Positions 16,594 through 27,023 of a stretch of 64,000 nucleotides of DNA are shown one piece after another. The first letter of the stretch is position 1. Each line of letters opens with the position of its first letter. Both the position numbers and the translations under genes were made by a program. The notes below the pieces were generated by a model that searched no databases, was not told where the DNA came from, and saw only the letters and a list, made by a program, of their open reading frames with translations. Source of the stretch: Phyllobacterium sophorae (GTDB lineage: Bacteria > Pseudomonadota > Alphaproteobacteria > Rhizobiales > Rhizobiaceae); NCBI RefSeq assembly GCF_003010965.1, contig NZ_PGGM01000003.1, positions 434,001-498,000 on the forward strand, given 5' to 3'.

Positions 16594-17430
16594 TTAATTC
16601 GAGCCCGTACATGGGCTCTCACGTGGTCCGGTAGGAGTAGTCGGGTTCCTCAATTTGCAAGCGGCGGACAACAACGCGGGAAAGTTCTCTATGGGCCCCA
16701 ACGCGTCGATGACGAATGCTGTGATGCCTTTTCCTTCACGTTCAGCCTGGCGAGCATGTGTCTCCACGGAGCTATCCCAAACCGTCCACACGGCGGCCAG
16801 ATGTTGCTTGATTGATATGGCTGCGGTGCAGAATCTTGTTTTTGAGGAGCTTTTAGCATCACAGACCACCGATGCTTCCCCGACCTTTAGGCGCATTTGT
16901 TGAAGTTGATCCCAGACGCGTTCGCCGCCGACAGTCAGATGGTTTTGGAACACGTCCAAGTTCCTGTCGTCGACGAGGAAGAAACGATTATTCTGGATCG
17001 GCAACGCTTGCTGGAGCGGGGCCCTTGGATCATCACAAACGGACTTCGCCCATTGGCGGCTCAAGAGGGCACAAATTCCTTCCCTCGACGAGTCGACCCC
17101 TGTCGATCCGAATGTACTCATCGTAATTTCCAGTTGATCGGCTGACGGCGCTGTTTCCTGACTGCTTGCCGCGTTTCGAAAGGCTTCCAAACGTTCTTTC
17201 GCCGCTTGATGATCTTTCTGTTTATTGAATGAAAAGGATGGCTTTTTAGTTATCAGACCTGTCAAAGCGACAAATGGCACGATCAGCGGCACACCTCCGA
17301 CGACCACATGAGCATCGGACGCGAGAAATTCGATTGATTGGTGCTTTGGCGATGGCGAGCACGCCGCAAGGACGGCACCCACCATGAGCAAAGCAGACAA
17401 ATTCAATGAGAACGCGCAGCGTAATGTCAT
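16594..17430 (-). CDS. Putative lipoprotein of unknown function
   Basis: 278 aa with a type II signal peptide: basic MTLR, hydrophobic core and lipobox LAAC at about residues 20-23, so it should be anchored in the inner or outer membrane. A second hydrophobic stretch follows at about residues 43-62 (VVVGGVPLIVPFVALTGLIT), which may be a membrane segment. The mature part has several cysteines (ICALLS, KSVCDD, VVCDAK, RFCTAA, AACKLR) that could form periplasmic disulfides. Family not recognised; no operon partner is apparent. Confidence 0.6.
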   Translation of the reverse strand: MTLRCAFSLNLSALLMVGAVLAACSPSPKHQSIEFLASDAHVVVGGVPLIVPFVALTGLITKKPSFSFNKQKDHQAAKERLEAFRNAASSQETAPSADQLEITMSTFGSTGVDSSREGICALLSRQWAKSVCDDPRAPLQQALPIQNNRFFLVDDRNLDVFQNHLTVGGERVWDQLQQMRLKVGEASVVCDAKSSSKTRFCTAAISIKQHLAAVWTVWDSSVETHARQAEREGKGITAFVIDALGPIENFPALLSAACKLRNPTTPTGPRESPCTGSN

Positions 17431-17897
17431 AGATGTTGAATTAAAGCATTCCTATTGCGATAGCGTTATTGCGTAGCTGTAAATTGTAGCGACTTTTTGC
17501 TTGGCCGTTCGCCTGACAGCTCAAGCCACTTGCAAAGATGCCAGCGCACATGAAACATCTGCTCCGGTCGCGCAGTCCATCGGGCTATTCGTAGTAAAAC
17601 ATTGAAAGAATATACTTACCTCTCAATTACTTAGGGGGTATTTGGTGGTCTTTGCTACCTAATCCCGCATATCACTGGCGCGACGACGCGAGCGGGCCAA
17701 AGCTGACAAACTGCAAGATGCCTGGCTGGCGAATATTCGCCGCTGTTCCTTGCGTGGCTGTTGTCGAAGCTACTAGGGAAGCTGGTAACGTTCGCACTGG
17801 AATATGCATGATGCTGGACGAATTGATGCTCTTGTGTTCAAACGGAGATCAACCACGGCCTTCAGACCGTCAATGACAACGAACTGAGAAGCAGCTC
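17431..17897. other. Intergenic region upstream of kup
   Basis: 467 bases separate the divergent lipoprotein gene from kup. A 74-codon frame at 17652-17876 lacks a ribosome site and family resemblance, so I see no gene; promoters for both flanking genes are expected here. Confidence 0.5.
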
Positions 17898-19820
17898 ATG
17901 AGCAAGGCCCGGACGGATGACGAGGGCAAATTAAGCCATTCTCTGCACGATCCGGATGAACATCATACCGAGACCTACCCAGTTCTTGTCTTAGGAGCTT
18001 TGGGCGTTGTCTATGGCGACATCGGCACGAGTCCGATCTACGCGTTTCGCGAAGCACTGCACGCTGCGTCCACCGATGGTTCATTGTTGCGGGCAGACGT
18101 CCTCGGGATTGTATCCATGATCTTTTGGGCCCTGACGCTGATCGTCACCGTCAAGTATATCCTCTTTGTCCTTCGCGCAGACAATGACGGCGAAGGGGGG
18201 ATCCTTTCTCTCATGGCGTTGGCTCGCGAGAGCTACAAATCCCGGCCCCGCTTGATCCTGGGCTTGGGCATTGTCGGCGCTTCCTTATTCTACGGTGACG
18301 CCGTCATTACTCCTGCCATTTCAGTGCTGTCGGCAATCGAAGGACTTGAAATCATCACTCCAGCCTTCACCCCTTATGTCGTTCCGATAACCATCACCAT
18401 TTTGCTGACGCTCTTCTCGGTGCAGCGCTTTGGCACGGCCCGCATGGCGTTCTTTTTCGGGCCAATTACCTTCGCATGGTTCCTTGCGCTCGGTTTCTTT
18501 GGGCTGTGGCATTTGTTCGACGACCTCAGTGTTCTTGCAGCGGTAAATCCTCACTACGGGTTCGACTACATTGTCCGCAATCAAGGCACGGCCTTCGCCA
18601 CGATCGGCACAGTTTTTCTTGCCGTAACCGGAGCGGAAGCTCTCTACGCCGACCTTGGACATTTCGGCCGACGACCAATCGCGACTGCTTGGATGTGGAT
18701 TGTGTTTCCGTGTCTGCTCCTAAATTATTTTGGTCAGGGAGCCTTCGTGCTCGCGCATGGCGAAGCGGCCAAAAATCCGTTCTTTGAAATGTTTCCGCCA
18801 TGGGCGCTTTTACCCATGGTGCTTCTGGCAACCGCAGCGACCGTCATCGCCAGTCAGGCGGTTATATCGGGAGCCTACTCGTTATCACGGCAGGCGGTAC
18901 AACTTAATCTTCTGCCCAGACTCCGTGTCCAACATACGTCCGAGAAACAGTCTGGGCAGGTTTATCTGCCTCGGGTCAACTTCCTTCTTGGACTTGTGGT
19001 CGTGCTGTTGGTGCTCGGATTCGAACGCTCCACCAATCTGGCCGCTGCCTATGGCATTGCAGTGACCGGCAACATGCTGGTGACAACGACTCTGCTGTTC
19101 ATCGTCATGACCCGCATATGGAAATGGCAATTCTGGGCGGCGGCTCTCACCACCGCCTCTTTCCTCATCATCGACATCACCTTCGTCGGTGCGAATCTCA
19201 TCAAGGTCATCGACGGCGGATGGGCCTCGCTGCTGGTCGCCATCCTGATTGTGCTGATCATGTCCACCTGGGTGAAAGGCAGCCGCCAGCTGCAGAAGAA
19301 AGTCGGACAAGGCGACGTGCCGCTCGAACTGATTTCGAGGAAATTGGCACAGAGTCCCCCGACAATCGTACCCGGCACCGCGGTTTTCCTGACGGGCAAC
19401 CCGAAAGGCACGCCCACTGCGCTGCTGCACAGCCTCAAACACTACAACGCGCTGCATGAGCGCAATGTCATCCTGAATGTGGTCACTGCCCCCACGCCCA
19501 CCGTTAGGAAGAGCGACCGCATGCACATCGAGCCGATCAACGATCGCTTTGTCCAAGTCACGCTGACGTTCGGCTACATGGAGAGACCGAATGTCCCGCG
19601 GACCTTGGCGATCTTCAAAATCGCAGGCTGGAACTTCGACATCATGACGACCTCGTTCTTCCTGGCCCGTCGTTCGTTGAAAGCCTCCCCCCGTTCGGAG
19701 ATGCCATATTGGCAAGACAAGCTGTTCATAGCCCTCGCGCATTCAGCAAGCGACGCCACCGAGTATTTCCAGATACCGACAGGACGCGTGGTGGAAATTG
19801 GTACGCAGGTCACCATTTGA
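17898..19820 (+). CDS. kup: Kup-family potassium uptake transporter
   Basis: A 640-aa inner-membrane protein of the Kup/HAK/KUP family, matching the usual length. It opens with the signature GALGVVYGDIGTSPIYAFRE, then KYILFVLRADNDGEGGILSL, then about twelve membrane helices up to residue 440 and a cytoplasmic C-terminal domain (VFLTGNPKGTPTALLHSLKH). Kup imports K+ by proton symport and matters under low-potassium or acidic conditions. ATG at 17898. Rhizobia often carry several kup copies. It stands alone, with no K+-responsive regulator next to it. Confidence 0.95.
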   Translation: MSKARTDDEGKLSHSLHDPDEHHTETYPVLVLGALGVVYGDIGTSPIYAFREALHAASTDGSLLRADVLGIVSMIFWALTLIVTVKYILFVLRADNDGEGGILSLMALARESYKSRPRLILGLGIVGASLFYGDAVITPAISVLSAIEGLEIITPAFTPYVVPITITILLTLFSVQRFGTARMAFFFGPITFAWFLALGFFGLWHLFDDLSVLAAVNPHYGFDYIVRNQGTAFATIGTVFLAVTGAEALYADLGHFGRRPIATAWMWIVFPCLLLNYFGQGAFVLAHGEAAKNPFFEMFPPWALLPMVLLATAATVIASQAVISGAYSLSRQAVQLNLLPRLRVQHTSEKQSGQVYLPRVNFLLGLVVVLLVLGFERSTNLAAAYGIAVTGNMLVTTTLLFIVMTRIWKWQFWAAALTTASFLIIDITFVGANLIKVIDGGWASLLVAILIVLIMSTWVKGSRQLQKKVGQGDVPLELISRKLAQSPPTIVPGTAVFLTGNPKGTPTALLHSLKHYNALHERNVILNVVTAPTPTVRKSDRMHIEPINDRFVQVTLTFGYMERPNVPRTLAIFKIAGWNFDIMTTSFFLARRSLKASPRSEMPYWQDKLFIALAHSASDATEYFQIPTGRVVEIGTQVTI

Positions 19821-20402
19821 TCGACCTTCAAACTGCTGGAGTAAATCGAGTCGATGCCTCTTTCATCGTTGTGATATCGAATGCTATTTGTGAAAAGCCG
19901 CAATTTGATATGCCTGTTTTACGGCACGGCAGGCCACGCGTCCGAGCCCTTGAAAAATCCCTCTCTCTCACCCATCTAAGGTTGGTCGACAAGATTAGTT
20001 CGGCTATTACTGCAGGCTCCGATTGAGCGCAGAATTTTTACCGCACCACTCAAAGCCTGATTGCCATCTACGTAGCATCCCCCTCCTTGCTTGCATTCGA
20101 CGTATTTCAAAAATGACAGGCCGCGGGCAACGCTGCGCAGCGAATGGATTTAATATGCAAAACAATATCGAAATGAGAGACACTGCGGTCATGCCGCGCC
20201 GAATCGAACCTAAAATGTCGAACATGTTGCCGAAGAAAGTCATGCGGGAACCAACTGCTAGCGTCGGGATTCACACGCGATGAAATGCGCCAAATCGTAG
20301 CGGAACAAATCGATTGACCATCAATCCGAATTTTCAAACCATCAACAACACCTCGGAACAACAGTGGAGTGAGCCGCCCAGCGGCTAGAGTATCCGTTTT
20401 GA
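19821..20402. other. Intergenic region after kup
   Basis: Nothing convincing is coded here. Several short frames on both strands lack ribosome sites. The right side borders an IS110 transposase remnant. Confidence 0.45.
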
Positions 20403-20590
20403 TCAAGTGGCTTTTTGGTTCCATTTTCGGTTGTCGCGTAGGAGCGCGTTGGCGAGGACGATAAGTTTTCGCATGATTGCAGTTATAGCGACCTTTGGCG
20501 GTTTTCCAGTCCCGATAAGTGCGTTGTACGTGGCCTTGAGATCTGGATTAAAGCGGGCAGCGACAAGTGCTGGCATATAGAGCGCGCGAG
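20403..20590 (-). pseudogene. IS110-family transposase, C-terminal remnant
   Basis: On the minus strand the frame reads ALYMPALVAARFNPDLKATY, then LIGTGKPPKVAITAIMRKLI and VLANALLRDNRKW to a stop. This is the C-terminal end of Transposase_20 (IS110) proteins. Upstream residues fit poorly, so only the tail survives. Confidence 0.75.
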
Positions 20591-20604
20591 CAGCAGCCCA
20601 TAGC

Positions 20605-20880
20605 GGGCGCCCTGGAAGATGGGACGTTTGAAATTTTAATCGCTGATATCGAGTTGCCGGACATGGCGGGGCTGGAATTGGCGGCTATGGCACGCCGCCG
20701 CCTCCCAGAGTACTATTTTCGCCACTGGCCGTATCGATATTGATGCGGCGTCGTTGGTCGAAGATGCAATCGTGATTGCGAAACCTTATGGCGAAGAGGA
20801 GATTGCAGACGCCCTCACTGCCTGCTGGCGTGGGCAAATCGGCTTTCTTGAGACGGTCTTCCAAAAGAATTGGTTTGGCG
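20605..20880 (+). pseudogene. Response-regulator receiver domain remnant
   Basis: The frame reads LEDGTFEILIADIELPDMAG, with the phospho-acceptor-like aspartate in ADIELPDM. A frameshift follows, then ASLVEDAIVIAKPYGEEEIA with the conserved K-P of a CheY-like domain. No effector domain and no start remain. Confidence 0.6.
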
Positions 20881-20975
20881 CGCCCGACGCTGCGCACCGG
20901 CACCAAAGCAGCATTGCGCTAGTCACCGAATGCAAATTGATCTAACTAAAATCAAACTCCAGGTGCGGGTGTCCA

Positions 20976-21905
20976 ATGGATCGATTTGATGCAATGCGCG
21001 TACTGCTTGCGGTGGTCGATGCCGGCAGCCTTTCCGCGGGCAGTCGAAAGTTAAACGCTCCATTGCCAAGTGTCAGCCGCAAAGTGGCGGACCTAGAGCG
21101 CCACCTCGGCGCAAATCTCATAATCCGCACAAGTCGGAACCTGCAGCTGACTGATGCCGGACGTGATTACGTTGAATCGGCACGGAAGATCATGGCAGAG
21201 CTCGAGGAGACCGAGCGTCGTGCTTCCGGGGAATATCAGACGCCTCGGGGAATTCTGACGATCACAATGCCTGTGGAGTTTGGCAATCGTCACGTGCTTC
21301 CGATAGCACTGAACTTCATTGATCAACATCCGGAGGTTTCGTTGAATCTCCTGTCTCTCGATCGCTCGGTTCATCTGGTCAACGAGCAAGTCGACATTGC
21401 CATTCGGCTCGGCGAGCTTGCGGACAGTTCTCTTTACGTGGTCAAGGTTGGACAGTTTCGCCTACTGACATGTGCCAGCCCGACCTATTTGAAGAGATTC
21501 GGACTTCCACTGCATCCGTCCGAACTACCGAACCACGATGGTATCATTTTTAACAAGCAAACATTCTTCTGGACGTTTGATGTCGAGGGCCGGCCGACCG
21601 AGGCGGTTCCGCGAAATCGGATCGAGGTCAACACTGCGGCGAATTGTGTCGCCGCAGCTCTCAGCGGCGTTGGTATTGCCCGGCTCTTCGACTATCAGGT
21701 GTCTAACGAATTGTCTTCAGGTGCGCTTGTCCCGATCCTGAACGAATTTGCAGGAAAGCCCAAGCCGATCCACATTGTTTATCCTCGCCAAGGTCTCCTC
21801 GCTCTGAAGGTGCGCTCGTTCATAGACTTTGCACTGCCCCGACTTCGAGCGGTGTTGAGCGGTGAAAATGAAATGACAGAAGGATCGCAACGCTCACCTG
21901 AATGA
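20976..21905 (+). CDS. LysR-family transcriptional regulator
   Basis: 309 aa. The N-terminal winged helix is MDRFDAMRVLLAVVDAGSLS ... LPSVSRKVADLERHLGANL, and the effector-binding half runs from about residue 90 (GILTITMPVEFGNRHVLPIA) to VGIARLFDYQVSNELSSGAL. The pattern is that of the LysR group that controls a neighbouring enzyme or exporter gene. It converges with the hydrolase gene at 21894, their ends overlapping by 12 bases, so its target is not obvious from layout. Confidence 0.9.
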   Translation: MDRFDAMRVLLAVVDAGSLSAGSRKLNAPLPSVSRKVADLERHLGANLIIRTSRNLQLTDAGRDYVESARKIMAELEETERRASGEYQTPRGILTITMPVEFGNRHVLPIALNFIDQHPEVSLNLLSLDRSVHLVNEQVDIAIRLGELADSSLYVVKVGQFRLLTCASPTYLKRFGLPLHPSELPNHDGIIFNKQTFFWTFDVEGRPTEAVPRNRIEVNTAANCVAAALSGVGIARLFDYQVSNELSSGALVPILNEFAGKPKPIHIVYPRQGLLALKVRSFIDFALPRLRAVLSGENEMTEGSQRSPE

Positions 21906-22850
21906 AGCGCGGACCTCACGGATGGTCTGCTCCGGTATCTGCAAGTGGGGATAGTGACCGACACCGGGAAGAACATCGAATTTTGCCCCGGTCTTCGCCG
22001 CGAACTCGCGCCCCATCTCCTTCTCGATGTAGAAATCTCTTTCACCCCAAATCACTTTCACCGGCGTTCTTAGCTTGTCGAGTTTTGCCTCGAAGTATTC
22101 CTGGTCCCGGGTGAAGTTGGAGTAATAGTAGTAAAATGCGTCCGCCGAGGTCAGATCGCCATGACCCCAACTGCGGATCATGTCGTAATTTACGTCCACC
22201 TTGAGATCGAACTGTTGTTCCTTCGGAAGGTCACGCCTGTAGGCGTTTGCAAGTATTTCAGCACTCGTTTTGTTCATGTAAGCGCGAGTTTTGGAGGCTG
22301 CGGGTTCCGCTTTCAGGTTCTGCAGACTCTCGAACATATAAGCGGGCCTGTTGAATGGCGCGAAGTCTCCGACGATTATGCTTTTAGCGATACTGGGCTC
22401 GTCGAGAGCGAGCAATAGAGCAGGCAGGGCACCAATATCCGTCGCATAGATCGTAAGATGCAATTGATCAATCCCGGCTTTTTCGATGTAGGCCTTGAGT
22501 ACATCGGCATAGCTTTTCGGCGCGTATGAGAATTTCTCGACTGCTGGTCTGGAGGATTTGCCATATCCTGGCCAGTCGAACGAATGGACCTCGTATTCAT
22601 CACCGAGGGCGATCGAAATATCTTTCCAGACATACAACGTTTCAGGGAAGCCGTGCAGAAAGAGAACCGTTCCTTTCGGGCTCGGGTTGTGCACTATCAT
22701 TCTGCGGAGCGTGATGTCCTGGTCGATTTCGATGAAACCGACGTCGGCCGTCCGGGCGTTCTGGGAATGATTGTCGGCATATCCCGCAACAACTGCGGTG
22801 AACAGAAGCGCAGCGGTGGCGACCAACGTTCGGAGCCATGGCTTCAACAT
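21894..22850 (-). CDS. Exported alpha/beta hydrolase, epoxide hydrolase/haloalkane dehalogenase type
   Basis: ATG at 22850 is chosen because AAGGA lies nine bases upstream. A signal peptide (MLKPWLRTLVATAALLFTAV ... GYA) predicts export. The mature part has the oxyanion motif HGFPE, the elbow YATDIGA with aspartate D138 as the likely nucleophile, D in WGERDFYIE and the histidine in GVGHYPHLQIPE. An Asp nucleophile fits epoxide hydrolase or dehalogenase chemistry rather than a serine esterase. A DUF2798 gene lies 22 bases upstream on the same strand, suggesting a two-gene unit. Confidence 0.85.
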   Translation of the reverse strand: MLKPWLRTLVATAALLFTAVVAGYADNHSQNARTADVGFIEIDQDITLRRMIVHNPSPKGTVLFLHGFPETLYVWKDISIALGDEYEVHSFDWPGYGKSSRPAVEKFSYAPKSYADVLKAYIEKAGIDQLHLTIYATDIGALPALLLALDEPSIAKSIIVGDFAPFNRPAYMFESLQNLKAEPAASKTRAYMNKTSAEILANAYRRDLPKEQQFDLKVDVNYDMIRSWGHGDLTSADAFYYYYSNFTRDQEYFEAKLDKLRTPVKVIWGERDFYIEKEMGREFAAKTGAKFDVLPGVGHYPHLQIPEQTIREVRASFR

Positions 22851-22872
22851 TTTCCGTGATCCTTTCTGCGGT

Positions 22873-23094
22873 TCAATCAATCAGACGATCGAGGCTGGCC
22901 TGTAGCCGCGGACCGACCAGAAGAATGGCCGGTATCACGATGACATAGCCGATGCTCCATGAACGCAGCCACGTCAGGGCGAAACCTTCCGCAAATCCGA
23001 GATTGAGCGCTAGCAGGACAAAGGAAATGATCCCGGTCGTGACAACGCCCATCGACAAGGCGAAGGCGATCTTGCGTTTAAATTGTGTGTTCAT
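22873..23094 (-). CDS. DUF2798-family small membrane protein
   Basis: 73 aa starting MNTQFKRKIAFALSMGVVTT. Two hydrophobic helices are separated by a short loop (FAEGFALTWLRSW), ending GPRLQASLDRLID, which matches the two-helix DUF2798 family. Function unknown. A longer in-frame start at 23247 has no support. It directly precedes the exported hydrolase gene and is probably cotranscribed with it. Confidence 0.8.
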   Translation of the reverse strand: MNTQFKRKIAFALSMGVVTTGIISFVLLALNLGFAEGFALTWLRSWSIGYVIVIPAILLVGPRLQASLDRLID

Positions 23095-23351
23095 CTTCCT
23101 TCTCCAACGTGTTGTTTTTCGACGCTTCGCTGACCAGATCAGATAGTCGACAAACTGGTGATTGTCAGGGCAAGAATAGAGCTTTGCAGGCCGACACGGG
23201 TAGACCGAGATTGCGAGAGGGAGCCTCTTGAATCCGACACCTCCCAAAGCGCGGGCATCTGGAAAAATGACCTAAGTCTTGTAAACAGGCGATCAAGCCT
23301 GAGCCTGACCACGAAGCAAGACGCCTTTTTCCTTCAGCACTGCTTCCTAAG

Positions 23352-24347
23352 TCATGACCAAGCGCGAGCCGTCGAACCGAACTTCGCGATGAGTACTGCA
23401 AGGGTTGCAACGAACAGGCCGTAGGCCAGAGCCGCCTGCCATGCCCCCATGGGAAAGCCAATCATCAGCAGGGTGTCGTTGCCACCAGGAATCAGCAGCG
23501 CTCCCCCTCCCATGAGGGTACCCCCAAACGTTCTCCAGGCTATGGTCTTGATTGTGGGCCATTTGAATAGAAAGCGACGCTTCCTGAATCTTGCTGAAAC
23601 AATGCTGCCACAAAACATGCAGACCAATGTTATGGGGCCCACGACAGGTATCGAAATGATTGACCCGAGCGAGGCCGTAATCGAGAAGCCAGGCGCAAAA
23701 ACTGCCAACATAGTAAAGGTGCTTCCGATCGCGACCATACATACTGTCAGCCGCGCAAAATTGGGTTTGGATTTCAACGACACACCGAACCTCAGCGCCA
23801 AGGCGGCCAAAAGCGCGATTGAGAGAAGCAAAGGTCCAAATGGTACAGAAGCACTTATCGGCGACCGATCTGGAAGGATGTCAAATGCAGAGTCGACGTA
23901 CAGCACGGCAAAGATGCCCACAAACGTGAAAAAGAACTCGGAATCGCCGTTTCCGAAATGCCCGACGGATCCGAACACACAGGCACCGTTCACATGGAGG
24001 CCGATTCCAAACAATATGGCAGCCGGAACCAAATATCCGAAGGGCGACCAACCCAACTGCATCGTCGGCGACGTTTCGAGGATTGCATAAACGATCGCAG
24101 CCCAGACAGCACATTCGACGATGGCGATGAATCGTGCCGGCCTCTTTTCCAGCACCAACTCACTCGTGGCGATGACAGTGCAGATTGATCCATTATTAAG
24201 CGCGAAGCCGAGAACAAATGCCAGCAGTCCGACCGCAGCCATGCCCACCCAAAGCTCTACGCTGGAGGGACCAGTCCCTGATATGCCAACGAGGAACTCG
24301 CTCACTCCTACCTTCTTCCGGTTTGAGACACGTCCAGAAATTCGCAT
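23352..24347 (-). CDS. YeeE/YedE-family transporter (sulfur-compound import type)
   Basis: 331 aa, about nine to ten membrane segments. Conserved YeeE/YedE features are NNGSICTVIA and HVNGACVFGSVGHFGNGD (each with the family's cysteine) and GGGALLIPGGNDTLLMIGFP near the C terminus. The characterised member of this family (TsuA/YeeE) imports thiosulfate; the substrate here is not shown. It stands alone, with a hairpin at 24541-24571 upstream and msrBA beyond. Confidence 0.8.
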   Translation of the reverse strand: MRISGRVSNRKKVGVSEFLVGISGTGPSSVELWVGMAAVGLLAFVLGFALNNGSICTVIATSELVLEKRPARFIAIVECAVWAAIVYAILETSPTMQLGWSPFGYLVPAAILFGIGLHVNGACVFGSVGHFGNGDSEFFFTFVGIFAVLYVDSAFDILPDRSPISASVPFGPLLLSIALLAALALRFGVSLKSKPNFARLTVCMVAIGSTFTMLAVFAPGFSITASLGSIISIPVVGPITLVCMFCGSIVSARFRKRRFLFKWPTIKTIAWRTFGGTLMGGGALLIPGGNDTLLMIGFPMGAWQAALAYGLFVATLAVLIAKFGSTARAWS

Positions 24348-24540
24348 TGAATTACTATCGCTGCGATTCCCGCTACTGCTTCTGGGAAGAATGCTGTACG
24401 GGCGCAGTGTGCAGGCTGGACAATTTCCGCAAGTTTATAGTAGGTCAAATCCTCACAATACGCCACAGGACGGCCTCATTCTGCGTCAGAGACGATTGGC
24501 ACGTGAAATATCTGCCGCGGGATGGGCATCTCAAATCCGT

Positions 24541-24571
24541 CCTTGTGTCCGGCACTGCGCCGGACACAAGG
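24541..24571. terminator. Strong hairpin downstream of msrA
   Basis: A perfect 13-bp stem (CCTTGTGTCCGGC / GCCGGACACAAGG) with loop ACTGC. It lies 49 bases past the msrA stop on the minus strand. No T-run follows, so it is either a weak terminator or a transcript-stabilising hairpin. Confidence 0.5.
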
Positions 24572-24619
24572 AGTCCACTGTAATACGACAATGTCACCAA
24601 TCAAAGAATGACGCGTCGC

Positions 24620-25126
24620 CTATTCGGCGGCCGCCCGCTTGGGAAGCACCCAGTTGGCGCGAGGGAAATGGCAGGTATAGCCGGTTGGGTAACGCGCCAG
24701 GTAGTCCTGATGCTCCGGCTCTGCTTGCCAGAAATCTCCCACCCTTTCGACCTCGGTCACGGCTTTGCCCGGCCACAACCCCGATGCGTCGACGTCGGCG
24801 ATGGTGTCCACGGCTATTCGCTTCTGCTCATCGTCCGCGTAGTAGATCGCCGATCGGTATGAACCGCCCACATCGTTGCCCTGTCGGTTACTCGTGGATG
24901 GATCGTGGATCTGGAAGAAATACTCCAGTATGCGCCTATAGCTCGTGATCTCGGGATCGAAGATGATCTCGATTCCCTCGGCGTGGGTACCGTGATTGCG
25001 GTAGGTCGCATTCGGCACGTCGCCGCCAGTGTAGCCTACGCGAGTGTCGATTACCCCAGGAAGCTTGCGGGTCAAGTCTTGCATGCCCCAGAAACAGCCA
25101 CCAGCCAAAACAGCCCTCTCGGTCAT
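24620..25126 (-). CDS. msrA: Peptide methionine-(S)-S-oxide reductase
   Basis: 168 aa with the catalytic motif GGCFWGMQ (Cys11) and [20 protein letters not shown]. It reduces the S-epimer of methionine sulfoxide, repairing oxidised proteins with electrons from thioredoxin. ATG follows the msrB stop with no gap (TAAATG), so the pair is one operon. The thioredoxin reductase at 28940 could supply its reductant, though it is not in the same operon. Confidence 0.95.
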   Translation of the reverse strand: MTERAVLAGGCFWGMQDLTRKLPGVIDTRVGYTGGDVPNATYRNHGTHAEGIEIIFDPEITSYRRILEYFFQIHDPSTSNRQGNDVGGSYRSAIYYADDEQKRIAVDTIADVDASGLWPGKAVTEVERVGDFWQAEPEHQDYLARYPTGYTCHFPRANWVLPKRAAAE

Positions 25127-25576
25127 TTAAATATCCTCCACCTGGTTGAGATACGCGCCGTAGCCCTCGGCCTCCATTTCGTCGCGCGGAATGAAGCGAA
25201 GCGAAGCAGAATTGATGCAGTAACGAAGTCCGCCCCGGTCTTGCGGGCCATCGGGAAACACATGGCCGAGGTGACTGTCGCCATGCACCGAGCGTACCTC
25301 CGTGCGGGTCATGCCATGCGCTTCGTCCCGCAGTTCGTTGACATTAGTCGGCACTATAGGCTTGGTGAAGCTGGGCCAGCCACAGCCGGAATCGAACTTG
25401 TCGGACGAGGCGAACAGCGGTTCGCCAGAAACGATGTCGACATAAATCCCCGGCTCCTTGTTGTCGTTATACTCCCCAGTAAAGGGTCGTTCGGTGCCGT
25501 TTTCCTGGGTAACCCGATATTGCGCAGGCGTCAGTTTGCTGACCGCTTCGTCAGTCTTTGCATACTTCATTGCCAC
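25127..25576 (-). CDS. msrB: Peptide methionine-(R)-S-oxide reductase
   Basis: 149 aa with the MsrB motifs [25 protein letters not shown] and the catalytic cysteine in [11 protein letters not shown]. The CxxC zinc site of many MsrB proteins is absent: the segment before ASSDKF reads SGEPLF instead of CG-type, which is known for the zinc-free form. It reduces the R-epimer of methionine sulfoxide. First gene of msrB-msrA. Confidence 0.95.
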   Translation of the reverse strand: MAMKYAKTDEAVSKLTPAQYRVTQENGTERPFTGEYNDNKEPGIYVDIVSGEPLFASSDKFDSGCGWPSFTKPIVPTNVNELRDEAHGMTRTEVRSVHGDSHLGHVFPDGPQDRGGLRYCINSASLRFIPRDEMEAEGYGAYLNQVEDI

Positions 25577-25812
25577 AACTCCATTGTTGGTCTTGCCTTA
25601 ATATGGCGAGTGGCTGGGAGGATTCCCAATACAGAGCATGCATAGATTCGATAGCTGCGCGACACGGCAGTTCTGGCCGCTCAAGTCCGATTGTCGCATG
25701 CATTCATCATTGGGATGTAATACACTATTCGAAACGCCGGACCGGAAATTGCCTGTTGACGTATCTCTATCCTTAAAACCTTTTTATTCGAAATTGGATC
25801 GCGAACTCTCCG

Positions 25813-26763
25813 ATGAAAAATGTTTCAACTGCGGGCATCGCAGCAGCCATATTTGCCTCTTTCACATGGTCGATGAATTTTGTCGCTCCCTTTGTGGTCG
25901 GAAACTATTCAATCTTCGACCTAGCCGCATGCCGATTTCTGCTGTCTGGGTTGATCGGGATGGTCATTCTTATCGCCAGCGCACACCTTTGTCGTGGACT
26001 TACACTTCGGGATTGGTTTGTCGCCGGTGGACTCGGCTTCATCGGATACGTGGGTTACTTCCTCACCGTCATGGTCGCCGCCGTATACGCAGGTCCCGTG
26101 ATCCCTCCAGCCTTTCTCGGGCTTGTGCCTGTTGTCCTCGCGATCGCCGGCAATTATCGCGGGCGGAGTATATCGTGGCTGCCTCTTCTGATCCCCCTTG
26201 CGCTGGCGGCGACAGGGCTGCTGCTGGTCAATGGTAGCAGTATCATGCAGGCGGATGTGCAGGGAGAAAAATCGCTTGTTACTGGTATCGCGTTTGCCAT
26301 TGCGGCGGTAGCTCTGTGGACTTGGTTCGGAATCGCTAACCAAAATGCACTGCTGAAAAGGCCCAACATGGATGCACGCGTCTGGACGACGCTGATGATG
26401 ATCGGGGGAAGCATCCAGACATTGGCATTTCTCCCGATTGGCTACGGCATGGACTTGTTCAGGGCTCCGGACCTCGGTTTCGGCCTAGGGGCCATCCGCA
26501 ATCTCTATCTGCCAGCTTTGATGTTGGCAGCTGTGGCGTCGATCGGGGGAGCGTGGGCTTGGACGATAGCGTCACAGCGCCTGCCAGTAGCGCTTGCAGG
26601 CCAGTTGCTGATGACGGAGATCGTTTTTGCCACCTGTTTTGGGCTGATGGTCCAGCATCGTTTGCCAACCATTGCGGAGGCCGCCGGAATGATGGTGCTC
26701 GTTCTCGGCGTCGTGATGGCAATCAACGCCTTCCATACTCCGCGGCGACTCAGAGCTGCATAG
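25813..26763 (+). CDS. EamA/DMT-superfamily transporter
   Basis: 316 aa with ten predicted membrane helices arranged as two EamA repeats, the second starting near LVTGIAFAIAAVALWTWFGI. Residues such as ASFTWSMNFVAP at the start and PVALAGQLLMTEIVFATCFG near the end are typical. DMT members mostly export amino acids or other metabolites; no substrate can be told. ATG at 25813. Confidence 0.82.
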   Translation: MKNVSTAGIAAAIFASFTWSMNFVAPFVVGNYSIFDLAACRFLLSGLIGMVILIASAHLCRGLTLRDWFVAGGLGFIGYVGYFLTVMVAAVYAGPVIPPAFLGLVPVVLAIAGNYRGRSISWLPLLIPLALAATGLLLVNGSSIMQADVQGEKSLVTGIAFAIAAVALWTWFGIANQNALLKRPNMDARVWTTLMMIGGSIQTLAFLPIGYGMDLFRAPDLGFGLGAIRNLYLPALMLAAVASIGGAWAWTIASQRLPVALAGQLLMTEIVFATCFGLMVQHRLPTIAEAAGMMVLVLGVVMAINAFHTPRRLRAA

Positions 26764-27023
26764 AGCGTGGCGAGTCTTTCAGCATGCCCATCGCTGCCGG
26801 CTCGAAGTTAGTAGTCAACGCATCGAGGTGCAACTCAAGTGGCTTGTTCATCCGTAGTACATCATTTTTGCGCGTTCTTGGTGCTTCTTATAGAACCAGC
26901 AGGGGATGTCCTGGTTCTGGCTCACTAAGCGCCGAATCGCTAAGGTATATTTTCCGACTTCCCATGACGTGACTGGCGCGGGCTGAATAAGATTGGTGCA
27001 CCGGCCCGCCTACATTTCTCTGG

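Noticed and set aside
17652..17876. A 74-codon open frame upstream of kup
   Set aside because: No ribosome site and no family pattern; it lies in a likely promoter region.
18885..19742. A 285-codon open frame on the minus strand opposite kup
   Set aside because: Shadow of the kup gene; composition is Arg/His/Gln-rich without motifs.
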